Assembly (NCBI GenBank): GCA_005503165.1
Contig: SCNT01000002.1
Coordinates: 62,001-126,000, forward strand
From: Sphingomonadaceae bacterium 3R27E2-A
Lineage (GTDB): Bacteria > Pseudomonadota > Alphaproteobacteria > Sphingomonadales > Sphingomonadaceae
Length of the DNA stretch: 64,000 nt
Direction: 5' to 3'
In this document: positions 47,301 through 54,793 of the stretch, one piece after another
Layout: the number at the start of each line of letters is the position of its first letter
How positions within the stretch are numbered: the stretch's first letter is position 1
Made by a program: the position numbers and the translations under genes
Notes under the pieces: model-generated
Database searches by the model: none
The model's input: only the letters and a program-made list of their open reading frames with translations
What the model was told of the DNA's origin: nothing

Positions 47301-48683
47301 ATGGACGCTCTTGACCCGCTGATCCTCGCGCGCATCCAGTTCGCCGCGAACATCAGCTTCCACATCCTCTTCCCGACGATCACCATCGCCTTGGGCTGGG
47401 CGCTGCTCGGCTTCAAGCTCGCGTACAACCGCACCAAAGATGAAGCGTGGATGGACGCCTATCGCCTGTGGGTGAAGGTCTTCGCGCTCAGCTTTGCGAT
47501 GGGGGTGGTGTCGGGGATCACGATGAGTTTCCAGTTCGGCACCAACTGGCCGGGCTATATGGAAAAGGTCGGCAATGTCGCGGGACCCCTGCTCGCCTAC
47601 GAAGTGCTCACCGCCTTCTTCCTTGAGGCGGTGTTCCTGGGCATCATGCTGTTCGGGTTCAGCCGCGTGCCGAACTGGGTGCACACGCTCGCGACCTGCC
47701 TGGTCGCGGGGGGCACGACGCTGTCCGCCTTCTGGATCATCGTGCTCAACAGCTGGATGCAGACCCCGACCGGGTACGAGATCAAGGACGGCGTCGTCCA
47801 TGCGACCGACTGGTGGGCGATTATCTTCAACCCGTCGATGCCGTACCGGCTGACGCATATGCTGCTCGCCTCGGCGCTCACCGTCGCCTTCCTGATCGCG
47901 GGGATGTCGGCGTGGCGCTGGCTGAAGGACGGCGGCGGCGAAGGCGTGCGGCGCACGCTGAAGGCCGCCGTCTATGCCGCCGCGCTGCTGATCCCGGTGC
48001 AGATTTTCGTCGGCGACCAGCATGGGCTCAACACGCTCGAGCACCAGCCGCAGAAGGTCGCGGCGATGGAGGCGAACTGGGAGACGCAGGCGCATATGCC
48101 GCTGATCCTCTTCGCCATCCCCGACAGCGAGGCGCGCACCAACCATCTCGAGATCGCGATCCCCTCGGCGGGGAGCGTGATCCTGAAGCATGAGGCCGAG
48201 GGCGTCGTGCCGGGACTCAACGACTATGTCGGCAACCACCCGCCGGTCGGCCCGCTCTTCTGGGGCTTCCGGATCATGGTCGGCATCGGGGTGCTGATGC
48301 TCGCCGTCTCCTGGTATGCGGCCTGGCGCATCCGCCGCCGCGGGGTCGATCAATTGCCGCGCTGGCTCGCGCGGGTGCTCGTCGCGATGACCTTCGCCGG
48401 CTGGGGCGCGACGCTGGCCGGCTGGTATGTCACCGAGATCGGGCGCCAGCCGTGGCTCGTCACCGGCGTGCTCAGGACCGCCGACGCGGTGGGGCCGGTC
48501 GGATCGACGATGGTCGCGGGGTCGCTGACGCTCTATCTTGCGGTCTATGCCGTGCTGCTCGCCGCGTATGTGGCGGTGCTGTACCGGCTGGCGCGGCTCG
48601 GCAAGACAGCGCCACAGGGCAAGCCGATGTTTCCGGTCCCCGCCGCCGAGGGCCCGGCGGCGCCGCAGGAGAGGCCGGCATGA
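47301..48683 (+). CDS. cydA: Cytochrome bd-type ubiquinol oxidase subunit I (CIO type)
   Basis: The haem-bearing subunit of a bd-family oxidase reducing oxygen with quinol. 460 residues, about nine membrane segments. Haem ligands correspond to H21 (ANISFHILFP) and H186 (RLTHMLLA), with the third in the GPVGSTMVAGSL region. E101 and E109 (YEVLTAFFLEAVF) line the proton path. The Q loop is short (GEHQPQK-like LEHQPQKVAAME), and GWYVTEIGRQPW is conserved, which matches the short-loop, cyanide-insensitive subgroup (CioA) rather than E. coli CydA. Regulated probably by the preceding GbsR-type protein. Confidence 0.95.
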   Translation: MDALDPLILARIQFAANISFHILFPTITIALGWALLGFKLAYNRTKDEAWMDAYRLWVKVFALSFAMGVVSGITMSFQFGTNWPGYMEKVGNVAGPLLAYEVLTAFFLEAVFLGIMLFGFSRVPNWVHTLATCLVAGGTTLSAFWIIVLNSWMQTPTGYEIKDGVVHATDWWAIIFNPSMPYRLTHMLLASALTVAFLIAGMSAWRWLKDGGGEGVRRTLKAAVYAAALLIPVQIFVGDQHGLNTLEHQPQKVAAMEANWETQAHMPLILFAIPDSEARTNHLEIAIPSAGSVILKHEAEGVVPGLNDYVGNHPPVGPLFWGFRIMVGIGVLMLAVSWYAAWRIRRRGVDQLPRWLARVLVAMTFAGWGATLAGWYVTEIGRQPWLVTGVLRTADAVGPVGSTMVAGSLTLYLAVYAVLLAAYVAVLYRLARLGKTAPQGKPMFPVPAAEGPAAPQERPA

Positions 48684-49687
48684 CCCCCTTCATCGATCCC
48701 TGGTGGCTGCCCGTGATCTTCGCCGGGCTGATGGGGCTGTCAATCCTGCTCTACGTCATCCTCGACGGCTACGATCTCGGCGTCGGCATGCTGACGCGGC
48801 TCGAGAAGGACGCGAATCGCGACCTGATGGTGGCGTCGATCGGGCCCTTCTGGGATGCCAACGAGACCTGGCTGGTGCTCGGCATCGGGCTGCTGCTCGT
48901 CGCCTTCCCGGTCGCGCACGGGCTGATCCTGACGCAGCTTTACCTGCCCGTCGCGCTGATGCTCGTCGCGCTGATCCTGCGCGGGGTGAGCTTCGAGTTC
49001 CGCGCCAAGGCGCCGCCCGGGCAGAAGCATCGCTGGGACACCGCCTTTTTCGCGGGCTCGCTGATCACCGCGCTCTGCCAGGGCTATATGCTCGGCGCCT
49101 ATGTGCTGGGTTTCGACCAGAGCCTTGCCTCGGTGCTGTTCTGCCTGCTCGCGGCCTTGGGCCTCGTCGCCGGATACCTGTTCGTCGGGGCATGCTGGCT
49201 CGTCTACAAGGTCGAGGGCGATTTGCAGAAGCGCGCGGTGCGCTGGGCCGAACGGGCGCTGTGGGCGACCGCGCTTGCGATGGCGATCATCTCCATCGCC
49301 ACGCCCTTGCTGTCCGAGCGGATTTTCGCGCGCTGGTTCCGCCTGCCCGAGATCATCGCCCTGCTGCCGATCCCGATCGCCGCGGCGACCTTGTTCGTCG
49401 GCCTCGCGATCTTCCTGCGTCGGCCCTTGCGCGACAAGGACGAACTGTCATGGGTGCCGCTGGCGACCGCGGGCATCCTGTTCGCGCTGGGTTTCGTGGG
49501 GATCGCCTACAGCTTCTACCCCTATCTGATCGCCGACCGGCTCGACATCTGGCAGGCCGCGGCATCGCCCGAGTCGCTGAGCATCATCCTGATCGGCGCG
49601 CTGTTCGTGCTGCCGGTGATCCTGGGATATTCGGTGCTGGCGCACTGGATATTCCGCGGGAAAGCGACGCACCTCAGCTATGAGTGA
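48680..49687 (+). CDS. cydB: Cytochrome bd-type ubiquinol oxidase subunit II (CIO type)
   Basis: 335 residues and eight to nine membrane helices. The N-terminus LLYVILDGYDLGVGML is the family signature, and GPFWDANETWLVLGIG and FEFRAK are conserved. The start overlaps the subunit I stop as ATGA, indicating coupled translation. No cydX-like small ORF follows. It stabilises the haem subunit in the inner membrane. Confidence 0.95.
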   Translation: MTPFIDPWWLPVIFAGLMGLSILLYVILDGYDLGVGMLTRLEKDANRDLMVASIGPFWDANETWLVLGIGLLLVAFPVAHGLILTQLYLPVALMLVALILRGVSFEFRAKAPPGQKHRWDTAFFAGSLITALCQGYMLGAYVLGFDQSLASVLFCLLAALGLVAGYLFVGACWLVYKVEGDLQKRAVRWAERALWATALAMAIISIATPLLSERIFARWFRLPEIIALLPIPIAAATLFVGLAIFLRRPLRDKDELSWVPLATAGILFALGFVGIAYSFYPYLIADRLDIWQAAASPESLSIILIGALFVLPVILGYSVLAHWIFRGKATHLSYE

Positions 49688-49711
49688 GGGAGGACCGGTC
49701 GACTTGGAGGC

Positions 49712-49996
49712 CTAGCCGTCGTCGTCTTCGGTCCTCGACCAAGGCTCACCTGCGGCGACGCGCGTGGCCGACCAGCCGGGTGGAAGGTCGGCAATCTCGT
49801 CCAGAACAGGGTGTCGATCCACTACTGATGACATGGCGACTACGAGGGCGGACGCCCCGTCGAACGGTGCCCCATCCAGAAATGCCCACGAATGGTCGTC
49901 TTCATAGTGGCAAACGACAAGAACAGGATGGCCCTCGATCACCGAGCGGCATGTGATGCACGCGACATTGGGCGCCTGATCGAATTTCCAAGTCAT
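49712..49996 (-). CDS. Hypothetical small protein
   Basis: 94 residues, acidic, no membrane segment. Clear features are CITCRSV near residue 13-19, HYEDDHSWAFLDGAPFDG (about 30-47), and LDEIADLPPGWSATR near the C-terminus with PWSR. Similar small proteins with the HYEDDHSWAFL and EIADLPPGW blocks are, from memory, scattered through proteobacteria as hypotheticals; some related families are immunity or polymorphic-toxin associated, but nothing here shows that. It is convergent with the oxidase operon. Confidence 0.6.
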   Translation of the reverse strand: MTWKFDQAPNVACITCRSVIEGHPVLVVCHYEDDHSWAFLDGAPFDGASALVVAMSSVVDRHPVLDEIADLPPGWSATRVAAGEPWSRTEDDDG

Positions 49997-50090
49997 ACCT
50001 CACATAGCCGCATGGGCGCGATAATCGCAAATGCCCGCTGTCGGGCGCTCCAACTGCGCAATTCCGAACGGTCGGCTCTATTATTTGTTT

Positions 50091-50234
50091 CACACAAAGG
50101 CGCGAAGGCGCGAAGAGGTTGTGCAGGCCGCGACGCAGCTTTTTCTTTCGATGCTGCGGCATGACGCGGCGATGATGAGAAGGCGACCGTGCGGTCGCGG
50201 GGCTGCTTCTTCGTGCCTTTGCGCCTTTGCGTGA
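50091..50234. repeat. Palindromic repeat, family E, 144 bp
   Basis: The left arm CACACAAAGGCGCGAAGGCG and the right arm CTTCTTCGTGCCTTTGCGCC followed by TTTGCGTGA are near complements separated by about 90 bases, inside which is a small hairpin (CGACCG-TG-CGGTCG). It fills most of the 275-base gap between the hypothetical gene and the M15 peptidase gene. Short open frames across it are products of the repeat. Confidence 0.75.
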
Positions 50235-50271
50235 AATCTATTTCGCCGACGGTGCCGAGCGGCACTCCGGG

Positions 50272-50934
50272 TCAAGTCCGGGGTAACGGTTGGGACGGGT
50301 TCGTGAGGCACGGCGAAGACGCCGCGTGATAGTCGGCGCCCCATCGGCGATATCCCGCCGTGTCGATATGGAAGCGGGTGACCCTGTAGATGCCGAGGCC
50401 GACGGCGAAGCGCGCGCCGGTGCGGGCGTGGAGGGGGCAGAGCCGCGCGATGAGTTCGGCGCGGGAGAGCGGGCGGACGGGGGTCAGGTCGAGCGCGGCG
50501 AAGCGCAGGTGGCGGCTCGCGCTCGCACCCTTGAAGCATTTGTTGGCGACGGGGTCGCGGTAGCCCGACACCACGCGCACCGGGCCGGTAACGGGAACCA
50601 GTTCATCGCGGATATAGCGCAATGTGGAAACCATCGAAGGCCAGAGGCGGCGCGGGGGGATGGCGAAGGGCTGGGCCGCCGTGCACGTCCGCCAGCGCGC
50701 GTCGCTGCGCAATATGTCGGCGAGGGGGAGGATGTCGGCGACGCCTTCCTTGCGTAAATAGGTCTCGATCGCATCGACGTCGCCCTTCGCGGCGCCGAGG
50801 CGCCAGGCGGCGAAGAGGTCGGCATCCTTCTGCGGCGCGACCTGCGCAATCGGGGCGACCGATCGGCTGAGCAATAGCCAGAGCGCGGCGCCCGCAAGCG
50901 CCAGCAGCAGCGCGGCGACCAGCGCCCGCTTCAC
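50272..50934 (-). CDS. Peptidase M15-like protein (D-Ala-D-Ala carboxypeptidase family)
   Basis: 220 residues with an N-terminal hydrophobic anchor (about 4-22). The catalytic region shows VVSGYRDPVANKCFKG (about 120-135), SRHLRFAALD (zinc ligands H and D, about 140-149) and RFHIDTAGYRRWG (H and D near 187-189), the zinc pattern of M15/DD-carboxypeptidase-like enzymes. Probably trims or remodels peptidoglycan from the periplasmic side. Its start overlaps the nucleosidase stop (ATGA), so the two are in one operon, although they have no obvious functional link. Confidence 0.85.
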   Translation of the reverse strand: MKRALVAALLLALAGAALWLLLSRSVAPIAQVAPQKDADLFAAWRLGAAKGDVDAIETYLRKEGVADILPLADILRSDARWRTCTAAQPFAIPPRRLWPSMVSTLRYIRDELVPVTGPVRVVSGYRDPVANKCFKGASASRHLRFAALDLTPVRPLSRAELIARLCPLHARTGARFAVGLGIYRVTRFHIDTAGYRRWGADYHAASSPCLTNPSQPLPRT

Positions 50935-51584
50935 AGCATCGCGACCAGTCGTTCAACCTCGGTCGCGGCCTGACGCGCGGCGCGCACGAGATTGGCCTGA
51001 AAATCGCCGCCGCTGGCGTCGTTGGCGTCGTCGGTGACCGCCTTGATCGCGGCCCAGGGCTTGCCGAGGCGCGCGGCGACCTGCGCGAGGGCGCCGACCT
51101 CCATGTCGACCAGCGTCGCGCCGAGGCTGGTTTTCAGGTCGGCGGCGGCGGCGGGGCAGGCGACGAAGCTGTCCCCGCTGGCGATGCGCGCGCGGGGGAG
51201 GCCGAGCCCGGGGTCGGGCATCGCGGCGAAATGCGCCTCCCCCGCCTCGCCCATCGGCCAGTCGCCGGCACGGTAGCGCCTGAAAAGGCCGGGTTCGTTG
51301 GCGCCATAGTCATGCTGCACCGCCTCGGCGAGCCAGTAGGCGCGGCCGGGCTCGGCGCCGAGCGCACCGCAGGTGCCGCTCATGAGGAGGATGTCGGCGT
51401 CGGCGGCGAAGAGGCCCGCGGCGAGCGCGGCGTTGACCTTGCCGAGGCCGCAGGTGGCGATGGTGACGGCGTGGCCGTGCGCGACGAGGCGGCGGACGGG
51501 GAAAGCGCCATGGATCGGGGTGCTGGCGCCGGCGAAGAGGGCGTCACCCTCTTCGGGGAGGGCGGCGAGGACGAGGAGGTTCAT
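50931..51584 (-). CDS. 5'-methylthioadenosine/S-adenosylhomocysteine nucleosidase-like phosphorylase
   Basis: 217 residues of the purine/uridine phosphorylase fold. Elements are LVLAALPEEGDAL, CGLGKVNAALAAG, LMSGTCGALG, the ME pair in LVDMEVGALAQVA (about 167-170) and IKAVTDDAND with the catalytic aspartate. This fits the MTA/SAH nucleosidase group, which removes inhibitory SAM by-products, though hopanoid-associated phosphorylases are a related possibility. The start is chosen at ATG preceded by GGGGT, where the family N-terminus begins. Confidence 0.84.
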   Translation of the reverse strand: MNLLVLAALPEEGDALFAGASTPIHGAFPVRRLVAHGHAVTIATCGLGKVNAALAAGLFAADADILLMSGTCGALGAEPGRAYWLAEAVQHDYGANEPGLFRRYRAGDWPMGEAGEAHFAAMPDPGLGLPRARIASGDSFVACPAAAADLKTSLGATLVDMEVGALAQVAARLGKPWAAIKAVTDDANDASGGDFQANLVRAARQAATEVERLVAML

Positions 51585-51603
51585 GGGGTTTGTGTAGCCC
51601 GCT

Positions 51604-51718
51604 TTCCGTTTGTGTCGAGCGAAGTCGAGCCACGCTGGCGCGGCGCCAGACGTCCCTCGACTGCGCTCGGGACGAAAGGGAAAGGAGCACACCTCCCTGT
51701 CGCGAAGCGATGGGGAGG
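51604..51718. repeat. Adjacent copies of repeat families A (copy 4) and B-like
   Basis: Family A copy 4 (51604-51680) has arms TTTGTGTCGAGCGAAGTCGA and CTCGACTGCGCTCGGGACGA and is more diverged at its centre than copies 2 and 3. Next to it, CCTCCCTGTCGCGAAGCGAT followed by GGGGAGG (51692-51718) matches one end of the 31.65-kb repeat. Together they fill the 180-base gap between the divergent nucleosidase and transporter genes. Confidence 0.75.
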
Positions 51719-51764
51719 TTCTGCGTGGCTTGCCAACGCCGCGCCGTCCCGCCATCGCCGTCCC

Positions 51765-52724
51765 ATGCTATCGCGCATCTTTCCGGACCGCTTCGTTCCG
51801 CTGCTACTCGCGACGATCCTGCTCGCCAGCCTGCTGCCGGTGCGCGGGGCGGCGGTGCCGGTCGCGCAGGGAGTTTCGACCGCGGCCGTCGTCTTCCTGT
51901 TCTTTCTCAACGGCGTGCGGCTGCCGCGCGAGGAGGTGCTGCACGGCATCCGCAACTGGAAGCTACAGGGCGGCGCGCTCGCTTTCTGTTTCGGGGCGAT
52001 GGCCTTGTTCGGGCTGGCGGCGGAGGCGGCGACCGCGGCCTTCCTGCCCGCGACGCTGGCGCTGGGGTTCCTGTTCCTCGGCATCCTGCCCTCCACCGTG
52101 CAGTCGGCGACCGCGGCGAGTTCGATGGCGGGGGGCAATGTCGCGGCAAGCGTCGTTGCGGCGGCCTTGCTCAACCTGACCGGGGTCGTGGTCTCGCCCC
52201 TGCTCTTCGCGGGGCTGGCGGGGAGCGCGGGCGAGATTCACGGCGAGGCGGTGCTGCGCATCGTCGCGATCCTGCTGCTGCCCTTTATCGCGGGGCAACT
52301 CGTGCAGCGCTGGCTGCGGCCGTGGGTGCTGGCGCACAGGGCGCTGGCGACCGTGATGGACCGCAGCGCGATCGCGATCGCGGTCTATGTCGCCTTTTCG
52401 GCGGCGGTGGTCGCGGGGATCTGGCAGCTGCTCGACGCGCGCGAGATCGGGATCGTGTGCGGGGTCGTCGCGCTGCTCCTCGCGCTGGCGTTCGGCGGGG
52501 CGTGGGGGTTCGGCGCGCTGCTCAAGCTGGCGCGCGCCGACCGGATCACCTTGCTGTTCGCAGGGGCGCAGAAGAGCATCGCGGTCGGCGCGCCGCTCGC
52601 CGCGACGCTGTTTCCGCCGGCGGTCGCGGGCATGGTGCTGGTCCCGATCCTCGTCTATCATATGGCGCAGTTGATCCTCTCGGCGTGGATCGCGCCCGGG
52701 CTGAGAAAGTCCGGCGAGGTGTAG
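51765..52724 (+). CDS. Bile acid:sodium symporter family transporter (SLC10A7-like)
   Basis: 319 residues with about ten membrane helices. The BASS fold is seen in FFLNGVRLPREEVLHGIRNW (about 45-65), LPSTVQSATAASSMAGGNVA (about 105-124), and the second repeat GAQKSIAVGAPLAATLFPP (about 268-286), where sodium and substrate sites lie. The prokaryotic SLC10A7-like branch transports unknown organic anions. Start ATG follows the sequence GCCGTCCC with weak ribosome binding; the next plausible start is well downstream. Confidence 0.9.
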   Translation: MLSRIFPDRFVPLLLATILLASLLPVRGAAVPVAQGVSTAAVVFLFFLNGVRLPREEVLHGIRNWKLQGGALAFCFGAMALFGLAAEAATAAFLPATLALGFLFLGILPSTVQSATAASSMAGGNVAASVVAAALLNLTGVVVSPLLFAGLAGSAGEIHGEAVLRIVAILLLPFIAGQLVQRWLRPWVLAHRALATVMDRSAIAIAVYVAFSAAVVAGIWQLLDAREIGIVCGVVALLLALAFGGAWGFGALLKLARADRITLLFAGAQKSIAVGAPLAATLFPPAVAGMVLVPILVYHMAQLILSAWIAPGLRKSGEV

Positions 52725-52787
52725 TGCTTGAATAACACAGGTCCGCATGCCATATAGGCAGGCGGCAAAGGGGTGGAAGGAAGACGA

Positions 52788-53999
52788 ATGAGCGAACTGA
52801 CCGCAACCGCGACGGCGACCGACGAGCTGAAACTGACGCCGCCCGAGCCGATGCCCCCCGTGACCCCCGAGAAAGCCGCCGGCCTGGTGCCGCTGTCGAG
52901 CGAACAGCGCACCAAGCTCGACGAGCGCGTCGACAGCTTCATCGACGACCTGGTCGCGCAGGACGAGAACAGCCCCGCCTTCGGCCAGAAGATCGACCAG
53001 ATCACCAACATGGGCCGCAAGGAAATGCTGGAAGCGGCGAACCAGTCGAACCGCTTCCTCGACCGCCCGATCAAGGCGATGGACCGCGACACCGACATCG
53101 GCAAGAACCTGATCGAGCTCAGGAACACCGTCGAGCGGCTCGATCCGTCGGCGAACGGCAAGCTGCTCGACAAGCGCGGCTTCTTCGACAAGATCTTCGG
53201 CAGCAAGATCACCAATTATTTCGCGCAATATCGCAGCGCCCAGACGCATATCGGCGGCATCCTGACCGCGCTCAGCAACGGCAAGGACGAGCTGCTGATG
53301 GACAATGCGGCCATCGACGTCGAGCGGCGCAAGCTGTGGGAGGCGATGGGCAAGCTGGAGCAGATGATCCACATCGCCGGCAAGCTCGACGAACGGCTCG
53401 AGGCGAAGGCGACCGAGCTCGACGGCACAAACCCCGCCAAGGCGAAAGTGATCCGCGAGAATGCGCTCTTCTATGCGCGCCAGCGGACGCAGGACCTGCT
53501 GACCCAGATGGCGGCGACGGTGCAGGGTTACCTCGCGCTCGACCTGGTCAAGAAGAACAATGTCGAGCTGGTGAAGGGTGTCGACCGCGCGTCGACGACC
53601 ACCGTCGGCGCATTGAAGACCGCCATCACCGTCGCACAGGCGATGACCAACCAGAAACTGGTGCTCGAACAGATCACCGCATTGAACACCACGACCGCGA
53701 ACATCATCGACGGCACGTCGCAGATGCTGAAGGACAATACGGCGCGCATCCACGAGCAGGCGGCGTCGAGCACGATCCCGATGGAGACGCTGCAGCGCGC
53801 CTTCCAGAATATCTATGACACGATGGACGCGATCGACACCTTCAAGCTGAAGGCGCTCGACACGATGAAGACCACGGTCACGACGCTGGAGGGCGAGGTC
53901 GCCAAGTCCAAGGGCTATATCGCGCGCGCCGAGGGCGCGAGCCAGGCGCAGGCGAGCGTCGGCGGCGCCGCGAGCCCGCTCGCCGCGCTAGAGGGATAA
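52788..53999 (+). CDS. telA: Toxic anion resistance protein TelA
   Basis: 403 residues, helical throughout, PF05816-type. The start ATG follows GGAAGGAAGACGA. Characteristic parts are GKKLLDKRGFFDKIFGSKI-like DKRGFFDKIFGSKITNY (about 125-141), QYRSAQTHIGGILTAL, VKGVDRASTTTVGALKTAIT (about 265-284), and the C-terminal TIPMETLQRAFQNIYDTMDAI. TelA family members were named for tellurite resistance; their true role is envelope or phage-related stress, and the mechanism is unknown. It is the first of three closely spaced genes, followed with no gap by an XpaC-like membrane protein and then a TIR-WD40 protein. Confidence 0.93.
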   Translation: MSELTATATATDELKLTPPEPMPPVTPEKAAGLVPLSSEQRTKLDERVDSFIDDLVAQDENSPAFGQKIDQITNMGRKEMLEAANQSNRFLDRPIKAMDRDTDIGKNLIELRNTVERLDPSANGKLLDKRGFFDKIFGSKITNYFAQYRSAQTHIGGILTALSNGKDELLMDNAAIDVERRKLWEAMGKLEQMIHIAGKLDERLEAKATELDGTNPAKAKVIRENALFYARQRTQDLLTQMAATVQGYLALDLVKKNNVELVKGVDRASTTTVGALKTAITVAQAMTNQKLVLEQITALNTTTANIIDGTSQMLKDNTARIHEQAASSTIPMETLQRAFQNIYDTMDAIDTFKLKALDTMKTTVTTLEGEVAKSKGYIARAEGASQAQASVGGAASPLAALEG

Positions 54000-54734
54000 G
54001 TGGCGACGATGAGCATGAGCGAAGTCGACAAGGTCCGGCTGTCGGCCGCCTCGGCGATCGAGCGGTCGCGCGAGCGGCGGCGGCCGATCGGCACCAAGAG
54101 CGTCGCGCTGCGCCGCCAGCATCTCTACAAGAAGCTGGGCCGGGTGCTGATCGCGGCGGGCGTGGTGCTGATCGGCGCGGCGCTGTTCGGCGCGCTGATC
54201 CAGCCGCTGGGCTTCACCGGGCTGCTCGCGCTGTTCGTGCTGCTGATCGGGGTCGCCGTGTTGTTCGGGCGGACGCCCTTCCCCGAGCCGCAGCAGGCCG
54301 ACCTGCCCAAGGCCGACCTGAAGCAGCTCGCGGGACGCACCGAAATCTGGCTCGAGGCGCAGCGCCCCGCCCTGCCCGCGCCCGCGCGCCAGCTCGTCGA
54401 CGGGATCGGGGTGCAGCTCGACCTGCTCGCGCCGCAGCTCCAGACGCTCGACGCGACGAGCCCGGCGGCGGCGAACATCCGCAAGCTGGTCGGCGAGGAT
54501 TTGCCCGAGCTCGTCGCGGGATACCAGCGCATCCCCGCGGGGCTGCGCAGCGAGGCGCACGCCGGGCGCACGCCCGACGAGACGCTGCTCGGCGGGCTCA
54601 AGACGCTGGAAAGCGAGATCGGGCAGGCGGCGCGCAGCCTGGCGGCGGGCGAACTCGACAAGCTCGCGACGCGCGAACGCTACCTGCAGCTCAAATATCA
54701 GGGAATCGACGACGAGGACGGCGCGCCTGCCTGA
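54000..54734 (+). CDS. XpaC-like two-helix membrane protein
   Basis: 244 residues starting at GTG directly after the telA stop codon. A basic N-terminal segment (RSRERRRPIGTK) leads to two adjacent membrane helices (about 50-72 and 76-93), then a long helical cytosolic part (about 105-244) with LVGEDLPELVAGYQRIPAGLR and LATRERYLQLKY. The layout and its position after telA match the XpaC/TelA pairs known in Bacillus and others, but sequence similarity to XpaC is only pattern-level here. It probably forms a membrane complex with TelA. Confidence 0.75.
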   Translation: MATMSMSEVDKVRLSAASAIERSRERRRPIGTKSVALRRQHLYKKLGRVLIAAGVVLIGAALFGALIQPLGFTGLLALFVLLIGVAVLFGRTPFPEPQQADLPKADLKQLAGRTEIWLEAQRPALPAPARQLVDGIGVQLDLLAPQLQTLDATSPAAANIRKLVGEDLPELVAGYQRIPAGLRSEAHAGRTPDETLLGGLKTLESEIGQAARSLAAGELDKLATRERYLQLKYQGIDDEDGAPA

Positions 54735-54793
54735 TTTTTTTCGGGCTTTTCAACGCTCGCGCCCTGACCTAGCCTCGCCGGGCGGGGAGCGTT

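Noticed and set aside
50091-50234. CRISPR array suspected from repeated GGCGCGAAG units
   Set aside because: Only two short arms in opposite orientation exist, with no regular direct repeats and no cas genes in the window.
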